From: Chloroherpetonaceae bacterium
GTDB lineage: Bacteria > Bacteroidota > Chlorobiia > Chlorobiales > Chloroherpetonaceae
Length of the DNA stretch: 64,000 nucleotides
Direction of reading: 5' to 3'
Assembly: GCA_028277445.1 (NCBI GenBank)
Contig: JANQGG010000005.1
Location: 1-64,000 of the forward strand
Positions 53,364 to 63,492 of the stretch are shown here, piece after piece. The notes beneath the pieces were generated by a model. It was not told where the DNA came from. It saw only the letters and a program-made list of their open reading frames with translations, and did no database searches. The position numbers were made by a program, and so were the translations under genes. Position 1 is the stretch's first letter. Each line of letters begins with the position of its first letter.

Positions 53364-55115
53364 ATGCCAAAAACTACCGGTAAAAATTTTGAAGGGGAAC
53401 AAGTATTTCGTGGAATGAAAGCTTCAAAAGGACTGGTAAAAGGCGAAGTGTTTATCTATAAACACCACGAATTTACCCCCGAAGGCGACTATATTCAAGC
53501 CAGTGAAGTTGAATATGAAATCTCCCGATTGAAAGATGCGCTTGCCCGCTCTAAAAAAGAATTGTTGAAAATTGAGCGCGTTACTCAACAAAAACTCGGT
53601 GAAGTTTTTTCAGAGATTTTTTCGGCACAAATCATGATGCTCAACGATCATATCATGCTCGACCGGGTTTTTGAACGAATCCGAAAAGAGCACAAATGCG
53701 CTGATGTGATTATTGATGAAGAAATCACCAAATACCAGGAATTGATGATGAAGGCTGAAGATTCCAATTTTCGTGAGCGTTCTCAGGATATTAAAGATTT
53801 AAAAGAACGCATTATCCGCAATTTGCATTCGGGTACGCTGCTCTCGAAAATCAAAGCCAATACCATCGTTATTTCCAGTCTCCTTACGCCGGCGGATGTT
53901 ATACTATTTAGCCGGCAGGATATACTAGGCTGTGCCACAGATGGCGGTGGCATTACCTCTCATGCGGCGCTTATATGCGGATCATTAAACATTCCCATGA
54001 TTGTGGGTCTGCATAATGTATCGGAAAAAACAAAAACAGGTGATTATGCCATTATTGATGGTTATACCGGCGAACTCATCATTAACCCTTCCAACGAACG
54101 CCTTGAAGAATTTGACCGTAAACGCGAAGCAGAGCTGGAAACCGATAAAAAATTAGAAGCCTCCAAATCACTAACCAGCCAAACCAAGTGCGGCAAGCCC
54201 ATCCGGCTTTACTCAAACATTGACTTTAAAGAAGAAATTGAGGCGCTAAAAAAAGTCGGCTCAAAAGGCGTTGGCTTATACAGAAGCGAAAGCTTGTTTA
54301 TTGCTTCAGGAAAAGCGCCTACCGAGCAAGAGCAATACGAATATTATTATGAACTCTCCAAAAACACCGCACCGTTACCCCTTGTTATTCGGCTGTTTGA
54401 TGTCGGTGGCGATAAACTCCTGATTTCAGCTTACAAGGAACAAAATCCAAACCTGGGTTGGCGTGGCATTCGTATTTTAATTGACGTGCCGGAAGTTCTG
54501 GAAAATCAAATTCGGGCCATTTTAAGAGCAAATATCTTGGGCAATATCCAGTTGCTTTTACCGATGATCTCTTCTATCGAAGAAATTGAGATCATTAAAT
54601 CCAGGGTCGAAGAGATCAGGGAAAAAATGATCAATGAAGGTTATAAGTTGGATCACCCGTTGCCGTTAGGTGTGATGATTGAAATTCCAGCCGCCGTAGA
54701 AATTATCGATGATATTGTCCGGATTGTGGATTTTGTGAGCATTGGCACCAACGACCTTATCCAATACACCTTGGCGGTTGATCGCAATAACGATGTGGTT
54801 CAGGATCTGTACCGCAAGTTCCACCCGGCGATTATTCGGATGATCAGTAAGGTAATAGCTTCAGCCAAACAAAATAATTGCCACGTGTCGGTGTGCGGTG
54901 AAATTGCCGCCGATCCGATTGCCACGCCTTTGTTGCTTGGCTTAGGTCTGGAGGATTTTAGCCTCGTAAATTCCAACATACCCGAACTGAAATCCGTGCT
55001 TTCATCCGTGACTATAACCGAATGCCAGAAACTCGCCCATAAGTGCCTTTCACTTTCAAAAGTTACGGATATTGAAGAAGAACTCCGCGTGTTTTCCGAA
55101 ACGCATGTTGATTGA
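53364..55115 (+). CDS. ptsI: phosphoenolpyruvate-protein phosphotransferase (PTS enzyme I)
   Basis: 583 residues, full length. Transfers phosphate from PEP to HPr. The active-site histidine is in GGGITSHAALICG; the PEP-binding region has RLFDVGGDK and GWRGIRI; the C-terminal catalytic cysteine is in VSVCGEIA. No HPr or EII gene is nearby. Position behind lptB, where many bacteria keep regulatory PTS genes, suggests a signalling rather than sugar-uptake role, by inference. Confidence 0.96.
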   Translation: MPKTTGKNFEGEQVFRGMKASKGLVKGEVFIYKHHEFTPEGDYIQASEVEYEISRLKDALARSKKELLKIERVTQQKLGEVFSEIFSAQIMMLNDHIMLDRVFERIRKEHKCADVIIDEEITKYQELMMKAEDSNFRERSQDIKDLKERIIRNLHSGTLLSKIKANTIVISSLLTPADVILFSRQDILGCATDGGGITSHAALICGSLNIPMIVGLHNVSEKTKTGDYAIIDGYTGELIINPSNERLEEFDRKREAELETDKKLEASKSLTSQTKCGKPIRLYSNIDFKEEIEALKKVGSKGVGLYRSESLFIASGKAPTEQEQYEYYYELSKNTAPLPLVIRLFDVGGDKLLISAYKEQNPNLGWRGIRILIDVPEVLENQIRAILRANILGNIQLLLPMISSIEEIEIIKSRVEEIREKMINEGYKLDHPLPLGVMIEIPAAVEIIDDIVRIVDFVSIGTNDLIQYTLAVDRNNDVVQDLYRKFHPAIIRMISKVIASAKQNNCHVSVCGEIAADPIATPLLLGLGLEDFSLVNSNIPELKSVLSSVTITECQKLAHKCLSLSKVTDIEEELRVFSETHVD

Positions 55116-55147
55116 TCGTTTTCTGAAATTTCAAAACAATCTTAATG

Positions 55148-55169
55148 AACTGTAACTTATACAGTTTTT
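55148..55169 (+). terminator. possible ptsI terminator
   Basis: Short AT-rich stem aactgta/tacagtt with a 5-base loop followed by a T stretch, 33 bp after the ptsI stop. Weak stem, so tentative. Confidence 0.4.
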
Positions 55170-55252
55170 AAGACTTACGTGTGAATTAATTTCTATTACA
55201 AAAAAACTTATTTGCAGAGTCGTTTGCATTGCTGTTGCATAATACCGTCGCG

Positions 55253-55320
55253 ACAAAAAAAGAAACGCTTTGCCCTGTGTTTTTTTGCTTATGCCAAATC
55301 AATTCAAAATGAAAAAATAA
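55253..55320. repeat. direct repeat, left of methyltransferase segment
   Basis: Contains aacgctttgccctgt, ttttgcttatg and aaatcaatt in order; about 85% identical to 56860-56930. The rest of 55116-55556 shows no gene. Confidence 0.75.
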
Positions 55321-55556
55321 TAATAGAGATAAAAAATTCTATCTTTTACTGTTGAAAGAATTCAGAAATTAACCCCTTATCTAGTTTAGGCTCATATTTT
55401 TATATACTTTCAAAGTGTTAAAATATTACATAATGTAGAACATACTTAATTCTCAGTTTAAGCATTTGGGGCGTAATACTTAGAAACTGATAACAAAGCA
55501 GCTTTAAAATTATAAGACATCATGTGATATATTTATCTTATGAAGAATAATTATAA

Positions 55557-55563
55557 GTTAGCC
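55557..55563 (+). other. possible cassette 5' core site
   Basis: GTTAGCC, the exact complement of the GGCTAAC inverse core at the start of the attC-like site (56689-56695). In integron cassettes the 5' end (G/TTRRRY) is complementary to the inverse core of the cassette's own attC, so this marks a plausible left boundary. Confidence 0.55.
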
Positions 55564-55626
55564 AGATGAAAAATGAAATTGTAATGGAACAAGATGGCAC
55601 TCAAGGAATAAAAGAGTAATCGATCT

Positions 55627-56532
55627 ATGACTTACCAAGGCGAAAAGATAGACACAAAAGTGGCCGCGCAAACGGGTATCGGCCCAACGATGTTAGTCGC
55701 CATTGAACAGAACTTCCCAACTAATCAACGCATGATCAATGACCCTCTCGCTGGAGAAATTTTGCCACCAGTTTATCGTTTGATCGTCAAAGCAACGCGA
55801 CTTCCCATGTTGCGTAATGGGATGGTTAACCTTATTGAGAAGCAAATAACAGGTGCCTGGAGTGCGATGATATGCCGGAAGCGGTATATCGATGAGAAGG
55901 TGATTGCTGCGGTGCAGCGTGAGAATCCGCTCAAAGCCATCGTCAACCTTGGCGCAGGTTACGACACACGTTGCTACCGCTTGTCAGACCTTGCCAACAT
56001 CCCAACGTGGGAGGTTGATCAGCCATTGAATATCAAGGCCAAACGCAAGGGATTGCAACGGGCAATCGGTACACTCCCCAGCAACATCACACTTGTGCCC
56101 ATCAACTTTGTCGAGCAAGAAATCAGACCTGTGCTACAAAAACATGGCTACCACGGTGACAGGAAAACATTCTTTATCTGGGAAGCGGTATCACAATACT
56201 TGACAGAGTCGGCCGTGCGCCAAACGTTCGATTTCTTAGCCCAAGCCCCAGGAGGTAGCCGTTTGGCATTTACGTATGTTCTCAAGGATTACATCGAAGG
56301 CAAAAACCTCTATGGAGAGGAAGCATTTTACAAACGCATGGTCATCAAAGATAAAGGGTGGCATTTTGGTTTTGAGCCAGCAGAGGTAGCTGGGTTTTTG
56401 AAGGAATATGGATGGCGGTTGATAGAAGATCTAAGTTATGCCGAATTGAGTGAACGGTATGCAGAACCAACGGGGCGAAACTTACCAGCAATGAAAATTG
56501 AACGTGTGGTCTATGCTGAAAAGGATGAGTAA
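55627..56532 (+). CDS. SAM-dependent methyltransferase, leucine carboxyl methyltransferase-like
   Basis: 301 residues. SAM motif I is IVNLGAGYDTRCYRL, followed by an acidic strand (TWEVDQP) and TFFIWEAVSQYLTE, the pattern of LCM/PPM1-like class I O-methyltransferases common in actinobacteria and other groups. Substrate unknown. Its DNA is visibly richer in G+C than the surroundings (34 of 60 in the line at 55921, against AT-rich flanks). It lies between a possible cassette core site (55557) and an attC-like site (56689-56809), and between ~70-bp direct repeats: signs of horizontal acquisition. Confidence 0.88.
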   Translation: MTYQGEKIDTKVAAQTGIGPTMLVAIEQNFPTNQRMINDPLAGEILPPVYRLIVKATRLPMLRNGMVNLIEKQITGAWSAMICRKRYIDEKVIAAVQRENPLKAIVNLGAGYDTRCYRLSDLANIPTWEVDQPLNIKAKRKGLQRAIGTLPSNITLVPINFVEQEIRPVLQKHGYHGDRKTFFIWEAVSQYLTESAVRQTFDFLAQAPGGSRLAFTYVLKDYIEGKNLYGEEAFYKRMVIKDKGWHFGFEPAEVAGFLKEYGWRLIEDLSYAELSERYAEPTGRNLPAMKIERVVYAEKDE

Positions 56533-56599
56533 GGAGCTACCTATATCGGACGAGTTTGTTGAGAACCTAAAAGAATTGCAAAACAAGAAAGGGTTTTAG
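56525..56599 (+). CDS. possible 24-residue ORF overlapping the methyltransferase stop
   Basis: The ATG at 56525 overlaps the end of the methyltransferase and reads MSKELPISDEFVENLKELQN plus four residues to a TAG. Its start-stop coupling is suggestive, but there is no family support. It could be a truncated second cassette gene. Confidence 0.3.
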   Translation: MSKELPISDEFVENLKELQNKKGF

Positions 56600-56688
56600 C
56601 AGTACGTTTGTCATAGGGCAAACATTTGGTTAAACAATATGAATGTGGTTTAATTCGGTAACAAAGTTGGCGTCAAATCAAAAAACCC

Positions 56689-56809
56689 GGCTAACAAATC
56701 GTTGTAGCCGAATTGCTAAGCAGGGTAAATTTTGGAAATGGCTGTGCCGCGGGTATCATAAGGTATCGAACAGTCGAGGCTGGCCTTGGCAATCGGCTGA
56801 ACTCAACCG
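56689..56809 (+). other. attC-like integron recombination site
   Basis: The left end is GGCTAACAAATCGTTG followed by TAGCCGAATTGC; the right end is GCAATCGGCTGAACTCAACCG. These match the attC (59-be) pattern GYCTAACAA-CGTT...AGCCGA / CGGCTTAACTCAA-CG. The arms pair as AGCCGA(A)TTGC with GCAA-TCGGCT, leaving the single unpaired base typical of attC. The terminal core is degenerate: G/TCACGT instead of G/TTRRRY. The spacer 56810-57015 holds the second direct repeat and no gene. Confidence 0.68.
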
Positions 56810-56859
56810 TCACGTGTTTAGAAATGCATTAACATCTTATTATTATAGATCAGGCAGTA

Positions 56860-56930
56860 ACAAAAAAATAAACGCTTTGCCCTGTATTTTCTTTTGCTTA
56901 TGCAAAATCAATTCCCAAATGGAAAAAATA
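56860..56930. repeat. direct repeat, right of methyltransferase segment
   Basis: Second copy of 55253-55320, containing aacgctttgccctgta, ttttgcttatg and aaatcaatt. The two copies enclose the cassette-like segment. Confidence 0.75.
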
Positions 56931-57015
56931 ATTGCAATTTGATCGGCTTGGCTTTGGATCAAAAAAATTATATTGTACCTTTTAGTATAATACCTAAAGG
57001 TATAGCGATAAACTC

Positions 57016-58164
57016 ATGAATACATCGCCATTTAAATTTGGCGTAACCGTAAGCGAAGCTTCCTTCGCCAACAGAACGCGCGAAATCCAAAAACTTTATG
57101 AGAACCTGACCCAGGGTGTCAATACCGCCATCATTTCGCCGCGCAGATGGGGCAAATCGAGCCTTGTTGAAAAAGTGATTCAAGAAATAAGACAAAAAGA
57201 AAAAGGGATAAAAATTACCGTTATAGACCTGTTTTCAGCGACGAATGAAGAGGAGTTTTTAGAATTATTTGCTCGTGAAAGCATCAAAGCCTCGTCGGGT
57301 AAATGGGAAGAATGGATGCAAAGCGGAAAAAGATTTTTCAAGCAGCTTGTTCCAAAATTCAGTGTAGGCATAGATCCTGCTACCGACTTTTCAGTTAGCT
57401 TCGACTGGAGTGAATTAAAGAAACATCAAGATGAAATACTCAATTTACCGGAAAAAATGGCGGCGCAAAAAAAAGTGAAGTTCATTGTCTGTCTCGATGA
57501 GTTCCAAAACCTTGCTTCATATCCGGATTATGAAAAGCTCGAAAAGAAAATGAGATCGGTGTGGCAACGTCAGAAACATGTCACTTACTGTCTTTACGGC
57601 AGCAAGCGTCACATGATGACCGATTTATTCAACAGTCCCTCCAAACCATTTTACCGCTTTGGCGATATTTTGCCACTCGATAAAATCGCAACGGAACACT
57701 GGGTAGCATTTATTCGTGAAAATTTTTCAAAAACGGGAAAATCAATTGATGACAAAGCCGCCGAAATGATCCCTTTTATGATGAAGAACCACTCGTGGTA
57801 TGTTCAACAACTGGCGCATTATACATGGCAATTAACCGCTAAAAAAGCCAGTCGACGCGAAGTGGAAAAAGCGTTGGAAGAGTTAATCCATACAAACATA
57901 CCATTTTATCAAAAAGAAATTGAACGACTTAGCGCAACACAGCTCAACTTGTTAAAAGCCATCCAGGCAGGCGAATATAAATTAACGGCTTCTGCAGTCA
58001 TGCAAACGTACAGGCTAGGCACGCCGCGAAATGTTAGCAAAAACAAGACAAAACTTATCAACGCCGATATCATTCATGATGTTCAAGGGAAGTTTGAATT
58101 TTTAGACCCAGCTTTTGAAAAATGGTTTTTGAAACAATACCACAACAAAAGCTTTTACTATTAA
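57016..58164 (+). CDS. archaeal-type AAA ATPase (ATPase_2 family)
   Basis: 382 residues. Begins with the family-typical FGVTVSEASFANRTREI, then Walker A SPRRWGKSSL and Walker B FIVCLDEFQN, a sensor-like YGSKRHMM, and a C-terminal winged-helix region (LSATQLNLLKAIQAGE). These STAND/ORC-related ATPases occur patchily in FCB bacteria, often in several copies near mobile DNA; function is unsettled. It stands alone directly after the cassette-like segment. Confidence 0.88.
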   Translation: MNTSPFKFGVTVSEASFANRTREIQKLYENLTQGVNTAIISPRRWGKSSLVEKVIQEIRQKEKGIKITVIDLFSATNEEEFLELFARESIKASSGKWEEWMQSGKRFFKQLVPKFSVGIDPATDFSVSFDWSELKKHQDEILNLPEKMAAQKKVKFIVCLDEFQNLASYPDYEKLEKKMRSVWQRQKHVTYCLYGSKRHMMTDLFNSPSKPFYRFGDILPLDKIATEHWVAFIRENFSKTGKSIDDKAAEMIPFMMKNHSWYVQQLAHYTWQLTAKKASRREVEKALEELIHTNIPFYQKEIERLSATQLNLLKAIQAGEYKLTASAVMQTYRLGTPRNVSKNKTKLINADIIHDVQGKFEFLDPAFEKWFLKQYHNKSFYY

Positions 58165-58428
58165 ACCGGCCGATAATTTTTATACACTGTAATATCAGAT
58201 TTCCCTTAACCCGCCGCTCTCAGCGGAAAAAAGGCGTAACATACGCTCGATTTCATCTCCGTTCAATCTAACCTGATATTCTGTTGCAATAACGCTGGGT
58301 TAATAATCCGGCGGTCTTTCTCTGAACGCAATTTTTCAAACGCCACTTTAACCGCCCTATCTTTTTGGCTTGTTTGGCGCTAAAACTCTCCCTATTTTGG
58401 CAAACCGTTTTAACCATTAATTCCAGTT

Positions 58429-61400
58429 ATGTTACGCATTTTTTTGACCCTGTTTTTGTTGACCGGCCTTTTTGCAGATGGATTTTCCAAAGAACCCGCG
58501 GCACTTTTGTATAAACAATATGCAAAGCAAATCCATGAACGCGACAAAAAAGCCCCGCCGCAAGCTTCATCTTTAATTATAAAATTCAAAAACACGTCCA
58601 AAAGTAAGGCAAGCATTCAAGCTATGGCTGTTCAATCGGTATCAAGGGGAACATTTTCCCTGAAGCCGTTATGGAAAAAACAGGCAACGCGTCATGAAAA
58701 AATGGGCGTACAATCTTCACCAACGACATTTGATTATTTCCGGTTTTATGTGGCCGACATTGCGAAAAATCTCATGGCGTCTGAAAAAGAATCCTTAAAA
58801 GACGAACTGAGCCGGAATCCCGACATAGCGTATGTACAATGGAATCATTATTATTCACTGGATGCTATCACAGAATCCTTTACACCGAATGATTCGGCCT
58901 TCGGCGATCAATGGAACTTAGTCAAAATACAAGCGCCCGAAGCATGGGAGATCACCAAGGGCGATCCGTCCATCAAAGTCGGTATTATTGATACGGGTAT
59001 CGACTACACCCATCCCGATCTGATCCCCAATTTGTATATCAACCCTGATGAAGATCACAACAAAAACGGCACATTTGAACCGTGGCCATCCGGCGAAAAG
59101 CGCAATCCGATCACCTTTGAGCTTGATCCTAATGGCCTTTGGGGTGATTTTGACAGCCTGGATCAGGATCAAAATGGCTACATAGACGACGTGATCGGTT
59201 GGGATTTCACCAATCAACCATTGAACGCCGATAACTTAAATGGATTTTCAGATTACGAAACCCCCGATCCAGACCCGTTTGATGAAAACTCCCACGGCAC
59301 GGCATGTGCGGGCATTGTTGCCGCTGCCACGAACAACGCCATTGGTGTGTCGGGTATTGCTCCAAATTGCAAATTGGTTGCCTTGCGTGTTTTTACCGCA
59401 CTCGGCTACGCCGATGATAAAGATATTGCCTCGGCCATTGTGTATGCCGCAGACAACGACATCAGGGTACTGAACATGAGTTTTGGCGATGTTATCATTT
59501 CGCCGCTTTTAAAAGACGCCATTCAATACGCGCATGAAAAAGGCGTGGTTATGTGCGCCTCTTCAGGAAATGCCGGTGGGGACGGCCAGCACTACCCTTC
59601 GGGCTACGACGAGGTGATCTCCACAGTTGCCACCTCGCCCTCCGACGATATTTCCACCTTTTCAACTTACGGCATAACGGTTGATGTTGCCGCTCCCGGC
59701 GAAGGCATCCTTACCACCATGCCGTTTTACGACAATTATTACACCGATTCGTATGGCGGCACCAGCGCCGCCGCACCGCATAGCGCAGGCATTGCAGCGC
59801 TAATTTTATCGCAGCACCCCGAATACACGTCCGATCAGGTTCGTGGGGTATTGGTTTCAACTGTCGACGATATTGCTTTGGAAGGTTGGGATCATTTTAG
59901 CGGCGCCGGTCGGGTTAATGCTTATCGCGCGTTGCAATCAACCGGAACGCCGGTGGCAAAAATCCTTTCACCGACATATGATGCGGGATTTTCAACCGAG
60001 CCTGAGCTTGCAATTGTTGGCACGGCCACTTCGCCCACATTTGATTTTTACAGACTCAGCTATACGCCTGGAACAACGTATGGGGGTTCCTGGCAAACCA
60101 TCACCGAATCGCCGTATCAAAAAATTCAAGACACGCTTGGCGTATGGCCAATTTCAAGCCTGAGCGACAGCTCCTATACGCTTCGACTTGCTGTTCATCA
60201 AAAAAACGGACAAACCATTGAAGTTCGAGAGCGATTTTTTATTGATCGATCTGCGCCAATCATCGATACATTTGCGATTCGCGATACCTATTTAAATGAA
60301 AAGCATGGCTTGCTCATAACCGGTATTTCCGATGATTTAACCCAGGCTACAATACACTATCGCAGAGCCAGTAGCGGTTTGGATTTTACGCCCTATACTA
60401 TAACCGACATCAAACGCACGCATGAAGCGCTCTTGCAATCGGATGTGCTTATTGCAGGCATCGAGTATGAATTTTTTATGGCACTTAAAAACCGTTCGGG
60501 ATTAATTTCCTATTCGGATACTCTGAAACAAACCTTGGATCCCGAGATCATACAAACACCCACGCTTGGCGGTTTTTCTTTTACGAACAAATCTGCTCAG
60601 AACTTACCCAAAGGCTACTACCTTAAAACATTAGCCGATTTTAATCAGAATGGAAAATTTGAACTTTTGCTCAACGAAGCATTACCTAGGGAAGGCAAAA
60701 AGTTTGGCGATCTCAAACGCTTTGAATACAACACTATTGAGCAGCGTTTCATGGTGTTGGATTCGGTTTCTGCACCTTATATACCAAGAGATATCAAAGA
60801 TTTTAATCAGGATGGTCTAAAAGAAGTTTTGGTTCAATCCGGCGGTAAAACCATCCTTTTTTCACAGGCTTCACTCAATGCTTCGCCGTTTTCATCCATA
60901 CTTTTTGCCGACACCTTATCGGGTGATTTTTGGGGGGCGTTAATGGCCGATACAAAAGGCGATGGAAAATTGGAACTGCTTGCCAGAAACGACACCGCAT
61001 TTTTTATTCTGGATCAATCCTTTTCAAAAATTGCCACACTGGAAAACCCCGTAAAAATTGCTAAGGATGGCTCAAAACCCAGTTTTGAAGAGCCCAAAGT
61101 TTTGGTTGAAGATTTTGATCAGGATGGACGTCCCGAAATTCTAATGGGCGATTACGATGCAAACTTTTTTATGTATGAATATTCCGGTACAGGCAACGCT
61201 TACCTGCAAACCTGGCTCCGCCGGACAGCCTACATTGGGGGCAGCAATTCGATGATCAGCGGCAAGTTTTTAGCGAACGGGAAAACCCAGTTTATTATTG
61301 GTTACCACAGCGATAACAATTTAAACGAACGCGGCGATTTTGATCCCCAGGTATGGGTGTTTGAATGCTATCAGGCCACTGGCGATAACGCGTATGTGCA

Positions 61401-62862
61401 GTTGTGGGAAAAAGCATTTTACAATTACAAGCCGGCATTTTTTTTCCCGGGCGCAACCGCTGCCGGCGACATTGATAACGACGGTAAAGATGAACTCATT
61501 ATTCTTGCTTATCCCAATCTCTATATCTTTACATGGTCAATGGCCAAGCAAACCTTTGTCCCGATTTGGTTGAACCCTGCTGCCGCTGCCAATGAACTGG
61601 TGCTTGATGATCTTGACGGAAACGGATTGAAAGACATTATTTTTTCTGATGATCTGAACGCAAAAATTTACGAGTATCAAAACTTTACCGGGCCGCTTGC
61701 CCCTATTGGCATTGAGTATGAACCGTTAAGCAATTCGGCTGTTTCGCTCTCCTGGCTTCCGGTTGAAGGGGCAACAGCTTATAACATCTACCGCGATATT
61801 TACTCAAGTGAGAATAAAACCCCAACAACACTGTTGGCGCAAACATCGGCTACATCCTTTTTAGATAGCACGGTGTCTGGCTTAAACGACCGGCTTTATA
61901 TTTATGCCATAACCGCGCAAAACGCATCGATGGAAAGCGACACCGGCAATTACTTCATGGTTAAACCGCACTTGCAACCCAGGTTAGTAACTGCTAACTA
62001 TGAAGATCATGCTTTTTTACGCCTAGGTTTTTCAGAACCTATTTCCCCATTTGAACTTAATGCATCCAATATTGTTGTCAAACATCAATCAGGCCTAAGC
62101 CTCTCACCGGCAAGCCTTACCTTGGCCAAAGGCGGTTTGGGTATGATTGCGTCGTTTAAATCTTTGCCCTTAGCGCCTGGCGACTATACCGTTGAAGCAC
62201 ATTCGCTTGTGGATATTTACCAGGGAAAGCTTGATACACTCTACCGCTCGCTTCCCTTTAGCGTTGAGGAACGTTCTACTTCCTTATTCTATATCGTTGG
62301 CAGCAACATCGTATCGAAGCAGAAACTGAGCATTGAGTTCAATAAACCGGTTTTAGCCTCATCAGCCGAAAACTTTTCCAATTACCAACTCTCTCCTTTT
62401 GGAGAAGTTACCGGCGCTCAATTAAGTAATGCCAATAAAACCCTCACGCTTACCATTTCCGGGGTAGAACTTGGTGGTTTGGGTTTTTCACAAACTCTTG
62501 AAATTCAACAGTTATTGAGTGAGGACGGCTCAACCATAGACTCTCAAAACGGCGGCAACATTATTTCTTTTGATCAGGTTAAAGAGAATCTTAAGAATGC
62601 TTTCGTATATCCGAATCCTTATCGTATATCGGGAAACTCTGCCGATATCGTGTTTGCCAATCTCACTCAATCGGGAACGATTGATATTTATACCCTCAGC
62701 GGCAAGCATATCCAACGCATTATCTACAACACGAAAAACGGTGGGGCTCAATGGAATGCCAATGCGAAAGATGGAAAAAAGTTAGCAACGGGGATTTATA
62801 TCTACCGGATCAAAAGTTCGAACGACGAGGAAAAATTCGGCAAACTGGCCATCATCAAATAA
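58429..62862 (+). CDS. large secreted subtilisin-like protease with FG-GAP-like repeats and sorting tail
   Basis: 1477 residues. Signal peptide MLRIFLTLFLLTGLFADGFS, then a propeptide (~20-165), then an S8 catalytic domain with Asp188 (IIDTGIDYTHPDL), His289 (NSHGTACAGIVA) and Ser446 (GGTSAAAPHSAGIA). The region ~560-750 is beta-rich. Next come about six repeats with Ca-binding-like D-x-N/D-x-D-G (DFNQNGKFE, DFNQDGLKE, DTKGDGKLE, DFDQDGRPE, DIDNDGKDE, DLDGNGLKD), as in FG-GAP/VCBS propellers. A fibronectin-III-like domain (~1105-1190) and Ig-like domains follow, then a C-terminal tail with VYPNPYR and ATGIYIYRI. Exported and surface-bound or released; degrades protein. Confidence 0.95.
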   Translation: MLRIFLTLFLLTGLFADGFSKEPAALLYKQYAKQIHERDKKAPPQASSLIIKFKNTSKSKASIQAMAVQSVSRGTFSLKPLWKKQATRHEKMGVQSSPTTFDYFRFYVADIAKNLMASEKESLKDELSRNPDIAYVQWNHYYSLDAITESFTPNDSAFGDQWNLVKIQAPEAWEITKGDPSIKVGIIDTGIDYTHPDLIPNLYINPDEDHNKNGTFEPWPSGEKRNPITFELDPNGLWGDFDSLDQDQNGYIDDVIGWDFTNQPLNADNLNGFSDYETPDPDPFDENSHGTACAGIVAAATNNAIGVSGIAPNCKLVALRVFTALGYADDKDIASAIVYAADNDIRVLNMSFGDVIISPLLKDAIQYAHEKGVVMCASSGNAGGDGQHYPSGYDEVISTVATSPSDDISTFSTYGITVDVAAPGEGILTTMPFYDNYYTDSYGGTSAAAPHSAGIAALILSQHPEYTSDQVRGVLVSTVDDIALEGWDHFSGAGRVNAYRALQSTGTPVAKILSPTYDAGFSTEPELAIVGTATSPTFDFYRLSYTPGTTYGGSWQTITESPYQKIQDTLGVWPISSLSDSSYTLRLAVHQKNGQTIEVRERFFIDRSAPIIDTFAIRDTYLNEKHGLLITGISDDLTQATIHYRRASSGLDFTPYTITDIKRTHEALLQSDVLIAGIEYEFFMALKNRSGLISYSDTLKQTLDPEIIQTPTLGGFSFTNKSAQNLPKGYYLKTLADFNQNGKFELLLNEALPREGKKFGDLKRFEYNTIEQRFMVLDSVSAPYIPRDIKDFNQDGLKEVLVQSGGKTILFSQASLNASPFSSILFADTLSGDFWGALMADTKGDGKLELLARNDTAFFILDQSFSKIATLENPVKIAKDGSKPSFEEPKVLVEDFDQDGRPEILMGDYDANFFMYEYSGTGNAYLQTWLRRTAYIGGSNSMISGKFLANGKTQFIIGYHSDNNLNERGDFDPQVWVFECYQATGDNAYVQLWEKAFYNYKPAFFFPGATAAGDIDNDGKDELIILAYPNLYIFTWSMAKQTFVPIWLNPAAAANELVLDDLDGNGLKDIIFSDDLNAKIYEYQNFTGPLAPIGIEYEPLSNSAVSLSWLPVEGATAYNIYRDIYSSENKTPTTLLAQTSATSFLDSTVSGLNDRLYIYAITAQNASMESDTGNYFMVKPHLQPRLVTANYEDHAFLRLGFSEPISPFELNASNIVVKHQSGLSLSPASLTLAKGGLGMIASFKSLPLAPGDYTVEAHSLVDIYQGKLDTLYRSLPFSVEERSTSLFYIVGSNIVSKQKLSIEFNKPVLASSAENFSNYQLSPFGEVTGAQLSNANKTLTLTISGVELGGLGFSQTLEIQQLLSEDGSTIDSQNGGNIISFDQVKENLKNAFVYPNPYRISGNSADIVFANLTQSGTIDIYTLSGKHIQRIIYNTKNGGAQWNANAKDGKKLATGIYIYRIKSSNDEEKFGKLAIIK

Positions 62863-63480
62863 ACTACGCCGCTGCCAGCCACTGGGATATCAGACAACAT
62901 GGGAATAGCCTGTTGTTTTCGAGGCCACTTTCTGTGGCGGACAAAACTTGTCATTACCTATTTGTATTTGGCTTGTCCAAATAATTAACTGCTAATGATG
63001 AGGTTTTGTTTTTGTCGCTCCTGCGAAAGCAGGAGCCTATGGATACCTGCGTGCGCAGGTATGACCTGGTTGGTTGATGAACTTTAAATGAATGACTTCG
63101 TCATTTCTTTTTTGTGTTTTTGGCTTCCATTGCCAAAAATTCACCCTCAGCATGACTAATACATATGTTTTTGGTTATTGACGCCAAAAATTTCCGATTG
63201 CTAATGACGATTCACTAATAAGCTGCGCGATATTGAACCCTAAACAGAATAAAAAAAGCTACCGGGGTTTAACCGGTAGCTTTTAAATTCTAAACGAATT
63301 TTTTCCTGCATATCTCACGAAAGAACATCACATTTAGTACTTAACCAAGGTCGAAAATATTCAATCAACACGTTGTGATTTTTGTCACAACTTATTGTTT
63401 TTCATTTTAAAAACAACCAACGATAAAAAACGATTTTTTTAACTGTGCCGTTTTTAAGTCCATATATCTTTTAATTCAAC
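62863..63480. repeat. repeat-rich spacer
   Basis: No gene seen. A REP-like pair of hairpins at ~63024-63065 (cctgcgaaagcagg and acctgcgtgcgcaggt), family A repeats inverted at ~63086-63145 and ~63180-63213, and the inverted left end of family B at 63223-63257. The AT-rich 63287-63480 probably holds the promoter of the following gene. Confidence 0.7.
63252..63286. terminator. bidirectional hairpin terminator
   Basis: Perfect stem aaaagctaccgg/ccggtagctttt with a 7-base loop, A-rich on the left and T-containing on the right, so usable in either direction. It lies ~390 bp after the protease gene. Confidence 0.7.
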
Positions 63481-63492
63481 GTGACTGCAACG

